The translations under genes and the position numbers were made by a program. From Tigriopus japonicus (taxonomy: Eukaryota; Arthropoda; Copepoda; Harpacticoida; Harpacticidae), in NCBI GenBank assembly GCA_010645155.1, contig CM021320.1:1862965-1926964 (forward strand): DNA of 64,000 nucleotides. Reading direction: 5' to 3'. Numbering within the stretch: position 1 is the first letter of the stretch; every line of letters starts with the position of its first letter. The notes under the pieces are model-generated. The model saw nothing but the letters and a program-made list of their open reading frames with translations, was not told the DNA's origin and made no database searches. This document shows, piece by piece, positions 1-12,644 of this stretch.

Positions 1-1050
1 GTTTGGGTAGGAGCCGAAGGTGAATCGTAGCCCTGATATTGTTGAGACTGAGCTCCATTGCTGATGGTGTTGCTTGGTCCACTCGGTGATCCGTACTCTT
101 CTAGCGAGTTTCCACCGGAAATGCTAAAACTGGGTGGGTTGAATTCACCTCCATATTCATCAAGAGTATTGGCTTCTTGTTTTGGAGCTTTAGGTGAACC
201 ATAACCATCTTGTGCCTCCGCTAAAGGTGAACCGTACTCGTCAATTTGAGGTTTTCCTTTGGGCGATCCATACTCGTCCTGTTCCACGGATGGAGAATAT
301 CCATTATTTCCTGTTTGCGGTGGAGGTGATCCATAAGTATTGGGGTTATCGGAGTGGAGTGGGGCCAAAGATGGGTATGGAGATGGGTAGCCCACTGGCA
401 ATTTGGGGGCCGAGTACTGCGATGGTGGTTGACGATACGAAAGCTCGGGGTAACGGGGTTTTGGATGACCGTGAGGTTGAGGTCGTCCTCGAAACTTGGG
501 GCGAGTTTTCTTGAAGGTAGGTCGTGGTCGATGTTTGGGTGGTCCATATTGTGGTCGTGGAGGTCCGTAACCACCATGAACGGGACGCTTTGGTCGTCTC
601 CGACCTCTAGCCCCGTTGAAAAATAGCTTTTCTTCTGCTTGAGGAGGAGGCTGTTTCCGCCTGAGGCGAGGAGGAGCTAATCGAAGAACTGGAGGTCTTC
701 GTCTTCCAGCTGCCATTCGTTCTTGAGCTTCATCCGGTTGGATCACTTTTATCTCCTGAGGTTGTTGGGAAGGTTCAGGCTTCAGATCTGATTTCTTGCT
801 TTGATCTTGTACACCCGAGCGATTTATGGTAACTCGATCTTTAGGCCATTGGAACTGGTCTGATATCGCTATCTGACAGAAAATGATTGCAAAGAGAGGG
901 AGTACCCAGACCTGAAAGAGACCATCAAATGGGAACTGTCATATACACGAATTTATTGGGATGGATCATGCTGATGACAGGTTTGAAATGTAACATTGGA
1001 AGTAAAGTATAAGTAACCTAATTTACCCTGTCTTTGAAAAACATTTTCAT
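1..1050 (-). CDS. Secreted Pro/Tyr/Gly-rich structural protein with YGSP motifs (3' end outside window)
   Basis: Two exons are visible: 1027-1050 (ATG and eight codons) and 1-911, joined in phase 0 over a 115-bp GT-AG intron. The start was chosen because the tiny first exon completes a textbook signal peptide: a basic start (MKMFFKDR) followed by a hydrophobic core (VWVLPLFAIIFCQIAIS) ending before SDQ. The mature part begins with a basic, Arg/Pro-rich stretch (RRRPPVLRLAPPRLRRK, then GYGPPRPQYGPPKHRPRP). It continues into a low-complexity region in which YGSP or GYxSP recurs at least seven times, usually preceded by acidic residues as in DEYGSP. No enzyme domain is visible. Composition resembles extracellular matrix, cuticle or cement-like proteins of arthropods, but no family domain such as chitin-binding R&R was seen, so the role is inferred. 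The frame is still open at base 1. Confidence 0.72.
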
Positions 1051-4000
1051 AGGTCCTTGTCCGATTTCGTCAAAGTCTAACTGTTTCACTTTTTGTTGTA
1101 ACGATGGATGGATGATCTTGTTAAGAAAGAAGTAGTTGACTCCCTTTCTTAATCTGAATGCACGACTTCAACTAGACCACTTCTGACTTTGTCATGATGA
1201 TGAAATTCACTGGAGGATCTCAACCCAGATAACTGACCACGGGCAAAATTCCAATAAAACTGAATGACAAGATGAAGGCGCAAATTTAAGGTGCCAAGGA
1301 TCTTTTTTCCACCATCGCTTTCTTGTCCTCGCTCATCCCTCACCTCTAGCTCTCGTTGGATCTTTCCGCTCGACCATTGACGCTGAAGATCGAACCGATG
1401 AAACTTGGAAGTTACATACTCTTCATACGCGCGGTTTTTCGGGCGTTTTTTCTAGAGCCAGAGTCTTCTTCGATGGTCAGACGGTGGTAACTGGATGTGC
1501 AGAAGTATGTACGTAGTCTCCAAATGTAGCGTTGAAGTTGAGCATTGCATCCTCGGGCTCGCTTAGTACTTTCAACAATTAGATTGCCTTAGGTGGACGC
1601 AACTGATCCGAAAAATGTGACGCCGAGAGCACCGGCTGGTTTCCGTTGGAAAAAAATGAGATTTACATCCTAAACAATTTCAAAACACACAAGCTATACA
1701 TTTAAGCTTAAACAGTATAACACACTCCTCTGTAGATCATATTTTTACGCTTCATTCTCACTGTGCCTAAAAATTAACCGAGCGATTACATTGTCCATAA
1801 CTTCAGATTTCAGGCTTGATCAAGGCTAATGTTAGTAAAATTTCTTACTGCAAATGTGATTTAAATTAAAAATGAGGAAAATGACAGAAAATTTGCAGGT
1901 TGAAATGCCTTGCTAGCGTTTCCCAAGAGTTCAGATCTTTTTACACCCTTTGGGCATTTTCTGCTCAAGCACACTGAAATTGTGAAAAGAACAAAGGTAA
2001 CAAAAACAATTTTTCATTTCTAGACACTATTGTGAAGATTTACAAGCCATAATACAGTCGTGAGAATTGAAAGAAACTCTGTCAATGACATTATACTTTC
2101 GTTGCTCAAAGCAAGATGGCCCGAAAGACTTCCCCATTAGTTTATATTTTCAACTGTCTTGAGGTTGCCATTTCTAATCGAAGTTTATGCCGCCGTAACG
2201 TACGAAAAGTTGCCAACTACAAGGGGAAAACTCTCTTATAATGTTATGATCGAAGGATTTGACCAATTGATCCATTGAATATTTCGAATTTCCAAGATTT
2301 CCGGAGTCAAAGAGTGGAAAAGTTCAATTTCAAATACATCCTAACACTGAAAAAATGATACAACTTTCCTCTAAAAAGGAAAGATGTGTTCTTCTAAGGT
2401 ACATTTCGTCATTTTACCACGCGTTGAAATGTACATCACTACAAGCTATCAAATTTCAGACCAAGAGGTAAAACATTCACTAAACTTTGAGAGCAAATGA
2501 TGTGGTCTGGTAGCCTTAGACCTCCAATTAAAGCATGCCATCAATTATTAATTCGTGGTTCAGTTTGCAAAGACTCAAATCTGAAAATTAAAAAAACATA
2601 GCCGGTTGAATTTCGGAATCAAAATGACCAACCTTATTGGCGAGGACACCAAAGAATACCCAAATTGTGGGGTTGTGAAACTTGGGAATCTAAAGAGGGA
2701 CTTTGTGACATTGCTTTGTGTGGCCCGTCAGTCTCTTACGGAGCTGTCCTCAAGATGAGAGAAGTTGAAGCTAAAATCATCTTTTAATTCTGTGGAAAGT
2801 GAGAAGAACATAGAATTGGCGCAACCTACGATGACGGGGTATGGCAATTGTCGTCGTCGTCAAAGAGGATGACTGGCAACATTAAATACGATTGTCATCG
2901 CTCGCTCTTAATATTGGACCGTATGTAGACGACATATTAGTCTTTCGTAGTAAAAACATAGACGCTCTTTGCCATTGGTGAGACTAGGTGGATTGTTCAA
3001 CTTGTGACATGAGATCCTCTCGCCATATCTATGAATGAGATACGTTTCTACGATCTCCTTTTGCCATCAGCTTTATTCTCAGAAAGTTCATGACGACCTG
3101 AATGAATATTGTGCTGAAATTGACCCATCTCGGAGCGTTTGCTTGGTGACCGTGAGGATTTAATTATCGGGAAAGATTATCACAGTAGTTCCAAAAACGA
3201 GAGAGGAAGTACGTACATCCATTGTTGGAATACCTCAAAGTTTGTGCTGCCTACCTCTGAAGGTTTTTCAATTGCAATTCTTTTTTTTCTGAAAATTTCA
3301 ATGCAATGGCTGGTCAAGATTGATCGAACCATGAGTTTACCGGAATAATGCGAAATCTTTGCAATTTAGCATTCTTTGACTAGCTTTTGTTCGGGACAAA
3401 GTGGATGATGATGCTTAACAAAGTGGCAGTATGAAAGCATCAATAGAAATTGACCTTCAAGCTAACTTGGATGCTTCCTTCACTTGAGTGTTCGTACAAG
3501 GCTATCTATATTCCATTTGTGCGGGAATCCTTTTGAACATTTTTGTTGCGAAAGTCAATGTGACTATTGTTAGTCTTGGTGCGTTTTACGATCTTTCTGG
3601 TTGTTTCTGGTATATCAGGCGGTCCTCTGGTCCAATCGATCTAATACAGTCAGTGGGTCCTGGAATCTCATTTCGGGGTGTATTTAGGTAATACTTTTAC
3701 GATCTGACTTGGCATCCATCCTTGCGTAAATGATCCCGGCTACCACTATTAGAACCAATCGAGCCGGACTGAGCGTCTGCAGATCATGGGTATAGAATGA
3801 ATCATTTCATCCAGATCAGTTTTTCTTCGATTTTCTTGTCTTGGTATTATGGAATGGGCTTGAACATCAGCTGGAATTGAGGATGCGTTTCTTTTGAGTC
3901 TGTCGAAAGCGAGAAGGAGCTAGTAGGGACGATGTCCTAATCTGCTTGGCCAGAGGGGAAAGAAACTCTTTCTTCTAATGCTGTATTTCACAAGAAAAAA

Positions 4001-6767
4001 GAAGCCAATCTCAGCGTTTGTAGCTTGTCAACCTCCTGATGGGATTGTCCAATGGCGACCTTCAATGTTAGCTATTTAAAAATACATGCCCACGTTCCTT
4101 ATGCACTGTATCTGTATTTGCTTGAATTCTCGTAATTGGCCATTGATCAATTCACGATCTTTTAGCCGTTATGGAATGCAGTTGGAGGAAAAGGAAGAAG
4201 AAATCTGCATATGTTGGCCACAGGTACTTTCAGTTTGCCAAAAACTCAACCAAAAGTTCGAAAGTGAAACTAAGGTAAACAGATTTTTCTGTCATTTGCG
4301 AATCGCTCCTTACCAATGATTTTTCGAAACTAGCCTGGCGTTCTATGCAGCAGCCTAAAAATACGATAATGAAATGACCGCGGAAATGAGTAGTGAGCAG
4401 GTGCATGGTTTCTCGATCAGTTCCGTATGGTACCACAAAATGACTTTTCATTTCAAGACTGCAATTTTTCTTCCGATGAGGGTAAGGGCACTTTAATGGT
4501 AGTGCATTTCTTTGCCAAACATATCCATGTATCTGCTAATCTGCTATGAAATAGTCAACTCTTGCATTGTGGTTACCACCCAACGTTTTCCCATGGAGTT
4601 GCATCCCAAGAGGCATCCAACCAATAAAAGCTAGTCTAAATTGCCTTTGGATTGATCTAATAACCCTTGTGGTTCGGTCAGATTTCAAGTCTTGGATTTG
4701 TTCTAAAGTACAGTCCTATTAGTGACAGTGGTGTTTCATTTATGAATAGATTAGGATGCAAACCACCAGAGGGTAATCAGCGGTGCTCCAGATGGTCAGC
4801 TACACAACCGAAACGGAAACCGCCATGATTCACCCGTCGTTTGTCGTGATGACCAAGATGGAGAATGTAGTAGTCATACGTACGATACACCTGAAGATTT
4901 CATGCGTACAAGATGGTAGCAGTTGGTTCCTGGGTTGGTTGGTTCGTTCGTAGGATGGTTGCATGTGTGTGTACTAGAGACGAGTGCACACGCACCATAT
5001 TGAAAGTTTAACTTGGACTTTTGTCTTCCGGTGATTGCGGCAAACAATAGTCAAAGGAAAGAACAAGAAGGGGAAACTGGAGAAGGCGATATTCTTGGAC
5101 GAAACAAAAGTCGTATGACACCATCATCTTCATCATCATCGCTATACGTAGCATAGCATGGCCGCCGCCACCGCGATTCCTGGTTGGTGTTCAAAATTTC
5201 TCCGAGTGTTTTCTTTCTCTTCCACATGACACCGAACCCAATTGGCAGACCTGTTGTAGCCTTAGAAATGCTAGGGAATACAATTACTAGAGAGTTGGGC
5301 GAGGTTTTCGAGGTGACGTCTCGATCGTCATTCAGTAAAAATGAATCGAATTCATCACGCTCTTCAACGAATGTTCTCGTTTGATCACTGTTCTGCTAGA
5401 AGTAATGGACGTCGTCGTCTATTTTTGTGAGTTGAGCTTTCATGGACTTTCAAATTTGGCTTACCGAAAAGTACCGGCAGTGATAACGCGTAGAGTCGTC
5501 TCGAATTACTTAATTAATATGATTTGCCTTCGGCTTCAGCTGCTAATCAGGTTTTATCGATCGATTTGATCCGATTTTGGCTCTTCTAACTTTCAGTCTG
5601 GGATGGTAGAAATTCGTTTTAAGCTCTTAATAATGCATGCACATAAATCGTGGAACTGTCCAATGAAAACTCGCACAAGCAACTTTCTATTCACCTTAGT
5701 TCGAAATTGCAAGATGACAGCGTCTTTCTTTGAGCAATTGACTATTCAACATTCCTGACGTTGTTGTTCTGGAAATGGTCTGAGCATAAAATCATTAGAT
5801 CTAACGATTAAAATTATTTTGATGTTTCCACTTCAACTCTTCTTTTTTGCAGCCAATGCTTTCACTTGTGATTGCATCTTGCCTTTTAAGGTAATGTCAT
5901 CCATTTCATTCCTTCATTTCAATGTCTTGACAACCCGATAGAACGTAACCATTAAGTTTTTGGTAGCAATATGAAAAAACACGAAATTTCAAATAGAAAT
6001 GTTGGAATTAACTTTGTGGTAGGACAACATAATTCAAAAGTCCCTGGACCATGGTATGGTTGTTTAACGTAATCACAGCCAGTTTTCTGTTTTGAAGCTG
6101 CTTGATAGTTGACCACCCAATAGAATCAAATTGTTGTGGCAAATCCACTACTAAGTAATGTGGGCTCAGTCCTCTCATCTGGAATGACTTTGAAAGCATC
6201 CAACTCTTCGGAAAGCAAACAAGATGGAAATCCAATAACAGATATTCTACATGTGGGAAAGTAAGCACGGCATAAATTCAAAAGGTTACATTAACAAGAG
6301 TCACAATTGTGTAAAATAGGATAATAAAAGGGGATTGATTTGGCGTTACAAGTTTTTTTTCAATCAGTTTTATCTTTTCGTGGAAAAAACTGCTGATTTA
6401 TCTAAATTAATTTATTTCGTTTGACTCGTTCATAAACCAGATCGCTAGACTACTTAAGTAATTCCAGGGTTGTGTTTAAAGAACTAGCATTAAAGAACTG
6501 TGCTAGAACGAATGTGGGGAAAAGCTTCAATCAAACGTCTAAAGCGTGAAATTATATTCAAACAAAAAATCTTCAGACAGTGTGGAGCGTCAATAGAAAG
6601 AGGAAAGACAAGAGGCGTATTGTGAAGACCTCCAAATGGGAAAAGCTAGGCACTTAACAACTGTTTGTATGTTACGTTTTGTTTGAGTTTCTGCTCAACA
6701 AGTATACAAGATTAAGGTTTTGAAGCGTAATTTGAACTCGTATCCCGAAAATGAAACCATTAATCTC
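1051..6767. other. Intergenic, upstream of the YGSP protein gene
   Basis: I see only short, unrelated open frames and AT-rich sequence. Bases next to 1050 must hold the promoter and 5' UTR of the minus-strand YGSP gene, but no clear TATA or initiator element stands out. No conserved domain, tRNA or repeat family was recognised. Confidence 0.5.
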
Positions 6768-7330
6768 TAGGGCCCGGAAAAAATATTTGCGAAAAAGTGA
6801 CAAAATATCCAATATATATTTTCTTTAAAAAGTCCAAAATGTTAAGGGAAAAGCCGAATATGAAGAAATATTTTTTTGAAAACGCCATTATTTGGTACTT
6901 TTGTCTTAGTGCACCGATTTTTCAAATTTGTTTTTGGTTAATTTGATTCAGTTGGGCGTGTTTGGAGGCATACTTGACTTGTAATTAATGTAACAATACA
7001 ATTTTCAATTTGCCTCAATAGATGGCGCAGTTTTTTCGTGGATGGCAATAGTTTTGGTTGTGAATGTCCAATCTCAGTATTAATGCCATTTTGTAGAGAT
7101 TTTTGTATTTTGGGTTCATTGTGGGTAAGACCTCTTGAGCATTGGTCATTTATTATTTTCCTCAATTTTGCCTAAAATATTTTTTCTGACTCAAATATTC
7201 GAGAAAAGATTTATTTTTTCCTTGAAAATCCTTGAAAAGCCTAAATATTTAAAAAAATTGAGAAAAAACGGAGAAATATCTTTAAAATACTTTATATTTA
7301 TCAAAAATAAAAAAATACTTCCGGGCCCTG
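6768..7330. mobile_element. Non-autonomous hAT-type DNA transposon, 563 bp
   Basis: The left end (TAGGGCCCGGAA at 6768) and right end (TTCCGGGCCCTG at 7330) are inverted repeats differing at the outermost base. They are flanked by a perfect 8-bp direct duplication, TTAATCTC, at 6760-6767 and 7331-7338. An 8-bp target duplication and an AGGGCCCGG-type terminus are hallmarks of the hAT superfamily. The interior is very AT-rich and has no transposase-like frame, so it would need a transposase supplied in trans. Confidence 0.8.
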
Positions 7331-7830
7331 TTAATCTCTCATGTACTGTAAATGCATTACTTAAAAAGTAAAATAAATGCATGGCACATTGAAAAAAAAG
7401 GTCAACTTGTCACCGGCAAGGAAAAATGCCATTCGGGTTATTCATAACTAGAGCGGCCGAAAATTTCAAGAAAAGTTTTTCTAGAGCGTCATTGTATGCA
7501 GATGATTTTCATAAATATTTTGCTGTCCAATATTTGATGAAGTCTTCAACCCCAAATTTTCGGAACGTTTGTGGTAGGAGCTGTAATTTTCAAATTAAAA
7601 CTGGGGTTATTTTATTCAAAAACCGTCAAAGTATGTAATTTGCAAGGCATACTAAAATGTTCAAATATTTCTCACTCGCTATTTCATCACTTGGTGTCAT
7701 TATAAGTCTTAAAAGTTGCAAATAAGGAATGTAACAGTGGCATTTCAGTTTGAGATGGACTTCATTATTTTCATTTATGTTTCAATAAGAATCAGATTTC
7801 GTTGAAAAAAATCAAAGAATGTACTGAGAT

Positions 7831-8159
7831 TAGTGATGGACCGAAAGGGCTCCTAACCGAAACCGAAAGTTTCGGCCGAAAGAGGGCTTAACCGAAACCG
7901 AAACCGAAAGCAGCTGACTACAAAATTGTACAAATGCAAAATCCGCCTTAAAAAATTATTTGCTCATGTGTTTGATGTTGGGTAGTCGCAAATTTTGAAA
8001 AATCGGGAAACTTGAATGTCAATGGCGCTTGGACGATTTTTTTTTTGATTTTGTTGTCAAACTCCGTCCTTTATAGTGCATGTCTGCTTTCGGTACATCG
8101 GATGTATAACCGAAACCGAAACCGAAATTTCGGCCGAAAGTGCTTTCGGTCCATCACTA
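7831..8159. mobile_element. hAT-like MITE with CCGAAA-rich ends, 329 bp
   Basis: TAGTGATGGACCGAAAG at the left end is matched by its exact inverse complement at the right end. The flanks ACTGAGAT (7823-7830) and ACTAAAAT (8160-8167) agree at six of eight bases, consistent with an aged 8-bp hAT target duplication. TAGTGATG is a common hAT terminus. Inside both ends lie runs of AACCGAAACCGAAA and the palindrome TTTCGGCCGAAA, which may be subterminal transposase-binding repeats. There is no coding capacity. Confidence 0.75.
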
Positions 8160-8167
8160 ACTAAAAT

Positions 8168-9284
8168 CATACTCGTTCTCAAAATAATTTTATGGAGATA
8201 TGGAGATTTTCCTTATATATTGACAGAAAAATTCTTAATACTTTAAATTTGCTCAAAATGGCCAAATACTTGGAATACATATTTTTATACGCCGCTCTCT
8301 TCATAACTCATGAGAATAACGAAAAATATTAGGGATTTAAACCAAAGCTTAAAATAGATGACTACAGATGTGGCGCACTGAGGGCAAGTAAAGAGAAAAT
8401 CTTGTGAGCTTGGTGCATAGAAAACACTTGCCCCCTCTTTCACACCATCTATTGGGGAATTTTTTAAACTTGGGTTAGAATCATTCATGCGTACCTGGGA
8501 TCAAATGGTCGAACTCACAAAGTTGGTACAAACCTCAAAATGACTTGGCATATAACAATTCTTAAGATACATGTGTTGTGATTTATTCTCTTTATGTCAT
8601 CAAACTCATCATATTTTTGATGTCAAAATTCGGGAGGGAGAAAAAAAGTTAGAGTTACGAACGCTCTATTTTCAAATATGATCCTCTATGGGAAAAATCG
8701 TCGTCGCCTCAATTTTGGTCAAGTGTTTGGCAAATCATATGCAATAAATGCAAGGTTCATACATGGCCTCAATTACGAATTATATGTAATTTTTATATTT
8801 TTGAAGGTGTTCCGTTTCCATTGAAACTAACGGTAATTAAGGTAAGACTATGATGCCACTTTAGCGATCAAATTATTGGATTTAAACCTTCAATGAACTC
8901 AAAAGCTAAGCCTTCTATGGCTTCTGCCTTAATTATGTCCACAGCTTCATGATTCTCTCTGCACATTCCTGTAAGGATTTTGATGTCAATCAGGTACATC
9001 ATTTAAGTCGAATTTGAAACCAGTTCTGACTTAAACCCGTGTCATATTTTGCCAATGGAACACACTAGGATTATCTATCATTGTCAATCGTCACCATTTG
9101 GGTAATCTTTTAATGATAATGATAATATAGAGTTTACTATTGATAAACAAATCCCTAGACTGATTTCAAAGCAACGAAGATCACTTTTGTCACTTGTTTG
9201 ATGAATGGGATCCAAGTCCTGTTTGTAAGAGTTAAGGGCATCCTGTTGGCAATCATTTCCTCGTACCTAGGGCATTGTTATTCC
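8168..9284. other. Intergenic AT-rich stretch
   Basis: No gene, RNA or repeat could be supported here. Open frames are short and carry no recognisable motif. Confidence 0.45.
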
Positions 9285-9930
9285 ATTGCGCGGCCGACGA
9301 GGACGTTTTTCATTGATGGAACTCACCATGATGTGCCAGGGAGTTCCATATTGCAGCCGATGAGGGTGTTCTTCATTGATGGCAATCCCAGCATGACGAG
9401 CCTGGAGATTCAATCTTGTAGCTGGTGAGGGTGTCCTTTGGAAACCGGTGAGGGTGTTCTTCATTGATGGCAATCCCAACCTGACGAGCCTGGGGATTCA
9501 ATATTGTAGCTGGTGAGGGCGTACTNNNNNNNNAATGAAAGTTATTGTAGATTGATATCAATCTGAAATAAAAATAACATGTCCGACTTCAACCTCATCA
9601 ATCAAGTGTACCACTTTGCTGAGCGAAAGTGAGGTCTCAAGACTTTTTCACTACTCGGTACTTCGGAAACCGGTGAGGGCATATTGTGGAAACCGTTGAG
9701 GGCGTACTTCAGATACCGGTGAGGGTGTTCTTCATTGATGGCAATCCCAGCATGACGAGCCTGGAGATTCAACAATGTAGCTGGTGAGGGATTCAATATT
9801 GTAGCTTTATAAACCGGTGAGGATGTTTTTCATTGATGGCAATCCCAACCTGACGAGCCAGGGGATTTCATATTGTAGCCGGTGAGGGGGTTCTTCATTG
9901 TCCATTTTTGGCGGTTGCAACCCTTAGCCT
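9285..9930. repeat. Degenerate tandem/dispersed repeat, units of about 70-90 bp
   Basis: A core (GGTGAGGGTGTTCTTCATTG, then ATGGCAATCCC, TGACGAGCCTGG, ATTCAATATTGTAGC) recurs at roughly 9296, 9361, 9448, 9716 and 9809, with truncated copies (GGTGAGGGC) between. Spacing is irregular, and the array is interrupted by an unrelated stretch near 9534-9655 and by an 8-base assembly gap. It looks like a decaying minisatellite or satellite fragment. Confidence 0.75.
9526..9533. other. Assembly gap (8 N)
   Basis: Eight undetermined bases lie inside the repeat array, so the true copy number of the array is unknown. Confidence 0.99.
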
Positions 9931-9933
9931 GTT

Positions 9934-11067
9934 AAGGCGTTTTTTGTTGCAATCTCAACCAAATTTTGCCCTGAGAAAGCAATCTTTTGAGAAATTCGAG
10001 AAGAGTACAGATCTGCACGTCTGACTTCTCCGACTTCTCTGGCTTGAAAGTATTTAGGGCAAAAGTGATCTCCGTACGCTTTCGCCTACGGGGACATGAC
10101 TAAAAAGCACCCGACGTAAGAACGTACCCGAGTTCTTTTTTCGGATTGTTGGTGCTAGGGTCGGAGGGTTTAACCTCGCCTAATCAACAAAGCCAACCAT
10201 TACATACTCCAAATATTTCCGTCCGATAGGCAATTCATTTCAAGTCCGGTATCAAAATGGTTCTCTGCCTGTGGGTGTGGATTAAGGTCCAAAAGTTTTC
10301 TTGAGAAAGGTCGGGGAGGAAAATCGAACCTGGGACCTCTTTCACAACACGACACCACTTCTCCTACCTTTTCGGGAGGGATACTCCCGATACTATTTCA
10401 CTGGATGTAATCGATTTTTCCTTAAATATAATCATTTATGAACGAACATTAAAGAGGATTATTCAACGTGACTCTGCTGTGAATATATTAGCTCACAAAT
10501 GCAGCTAATTGCGATCATGATCTCATTCGCCGGTGCTCCTTCTGACGAATCGACGGTAGTTCATTCTTCCAATATCCATTGTGTTCCATCCTCTCTATGG
10601 TTTTTTTCTTCGTCAGCTCCAGAACATAAAGCATTTCCTTCTCTCTCTCTAGCACAGACCCACTCTTGGTGGATGTTGGCCACCATGGCCTCTAAATCTC
10701 GTGGATGAGGACCATTTGAATTATCGGATTATGGAGGTTTGACTGCGGTCACAAGATATCTTAGGGTTAGTAGTGGCTTTGGGAACGTCTCGGAAGGTCC
10801 AATAGAGCACAACGCAATGCTTTTTCTTTACTTATCCCAATACAGGGAAGAAACCAGAATTTTGACAACAATCAGATCATTTGGAAAGGGGAAAAATAAG
10901 TCATCAATCCCAAGTGGAAGTATGTGTTGAATAGGCACACCACTTGCAATCAGTCAATGAATAAAGTTAAACATGAACGTATAGCTTTTTGATAGTAATT
11001 TTGATAATACTCAACCAAAGAACGAAAGCTGGATGCATTTGAAAAAAATCACTAATCAGTAATGAAA
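9934..11067. other. Intergenic, with a tRNA-like remnant
   Basis: No protein gene is supported. A tRNA-like stretch on the minus strand (about 10300-10390) is listed separately. The rest shows nothing recognisable. Confidence 0.45.
10300..10390 (-). repeat. Possible tRNA-derived SINE head or tRNA remnant
   Basis: Read on the minus strand, TAGGAGAAGTGG fits the A box of an RNA polymerase III promoter with one mismatch. About 24 bases later GGTTCGATTTT fits the B box (GGTTCGANTCC) except at its last two bases. The spacing is that of a tRNA. No clean cloverleaf forms, so a SINE or pseudogene is more likely than a working tRNA. Confidence 0.3.
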
Positions 11068-11222
11068 TAGGCCGCGGAAAATAATTTTATTCTGCTGTGG
11101 AGCAGAAATCCCAGACGTTTCACAATATAGAGTCAGCTGATGGTTATCTTCAGCTGACCTTATTCCTTGAAACGTCTTGGATTTCTGCTCCACAGCAAAA
11201 TAAAATTATTTTCCGGGGCCTA
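11068..11222. mobile_element. 155-bp hairpin (fold-back) element
   Basis: Two arms of about 55 bp, starting TAGGCC on the left and ending GGCCTA on the right, are inverted copies with about three mismatches. They flank a loop that itself contains an inverted TCAGCTGA pair. The size, long arms and TA-containing tips fit a MITE of the Tc1/mariner type with TA target sites. Family assignment is tentative because an autonomous relative is not in the window. Confidence 0.7.
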
Positions 11223-12644
11223 CTAATGATGAATATCATGATACCAAACACGCCCCTCTTTTTATTCCAAACATCTACATAACATTAACACGAAGTTATC
11301 AAAGTAGCAAATTTAATATGCTGGTCTCTTTCTCCTCGATGCTCAACTCAGTCTGCTTTTCGATTAAACCATATCAAAGGAGGGGGAAGAGAGGTGCAAC
11401 TGTGGAGAATCGGTACGTCTTGCAATTTTCAAGATTAGATGGATAGACTTTATGACTAGCATGTCAGAATATACCCTCAATTCTTGCGAAACAATTCAAG
11501 ACACCAATAAAAATGGTGTCTACTTTACAATTTTTCTACAAACCAGACACAGTCTGTATTTGATCTCAAGAAGTCATTTTCAAATTCCAAAAACTTTTCA
11601 GACCAGAATGAAGAAGTAGTAGATAAATAAAGATGAATTGATCGTGTTTTAAAAATGACTTCAACCACTAAACTATTCTTATCTTGTAGTTTACCAAGCC
11701 TGGTTTTTAGTACGGGCTCAGCAAATTTGGATTCTTCAAAATTTGAGGGTTATTGCGTTCTCCAATTTGAAATTCCCAGAAATACTGGGAAACACTGTTT
11801 TAACACACTGTGGCATTGTATTGGATTGTTTCTATGGCGTCCAGTTTAGACAAAGATATACTGCCTTTACAGTATGTATTTCTTTTTGTCCCAATTGAAA
11901 TGGGTGCTATAACACTATAAAGTCCATATTTGTACGTTCAACCCTGCTGACATTTTGTTTACTCGACCAAAGAAAGGAAATTGGGTGTATCAAGGGTAAC
12001 CGAAAAACTCAAATACAACCATAAGACAAAAAAATATTGCTTTTAGTTAGAGGGTTTCAAAATAATGCAAGGAAAAGCAACAATACCAATCAATACGCGA
12101 CGTGATGGTACCACTGCCATTGCGTTATTTTGATTCTCAATCAGGATTATCCTCTCGCTTGATTAAATAAAAATAACTTTCATATTTGCTTAACGAGCGA
12201 AAAATTGAACAACGCTTACGGCAAGATCCTTAAGACTTTCCCATTTCTCAAGTTTCCGTGTAAACCCTTCATTTGATATTTATGCGGTAAAAAGTTCTCA
12301 AAACTTGAAATATCATCCGACACCCCCTGAATTTTTGCGTTACCTTAGAAATAGCATGCTAAAATGCGAAAACATCCACTGATTTTTAAAGTAAAATATA
12401 GCCTAAGTTCGTAAATCTCAGTTAGAAGTTTCCTTCAATATCCCATTTGTCATTATCAACTTTAAATTGAACAATTTTAACCTGCGACACCACGAGGCTG
12501 AAGCTGATTTATAGCTCTGTCGTTTGTGTGGCCTGCAACGCTGACTGCAACTATTGGAACGAGAGTGTTCCCATTTTGCATCATCCACAATTTCTTAGTA
12601 AGCCCTCACCAGTAACCTTTGACACATTTACCAATATGCCACGC
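11223..12644. other. Intergenic AT-rich stretch
   Basis: Nothing beyond short chance frames was seen. Confidence 0.45.

Noticed and set aside
7426..7638. Short plus frame with a YADD motif, resembling reverse transcriptase
   Set aside because: Only the four residues match; the flanking sequence has no other reverse transcriptase block.
9267..9796. Minus-strand frames over the tandem repeat as protein genes
   Set aside because: The repeat units fall in different frames and the array is interrupted; the frames are explained by the DNA repeat.
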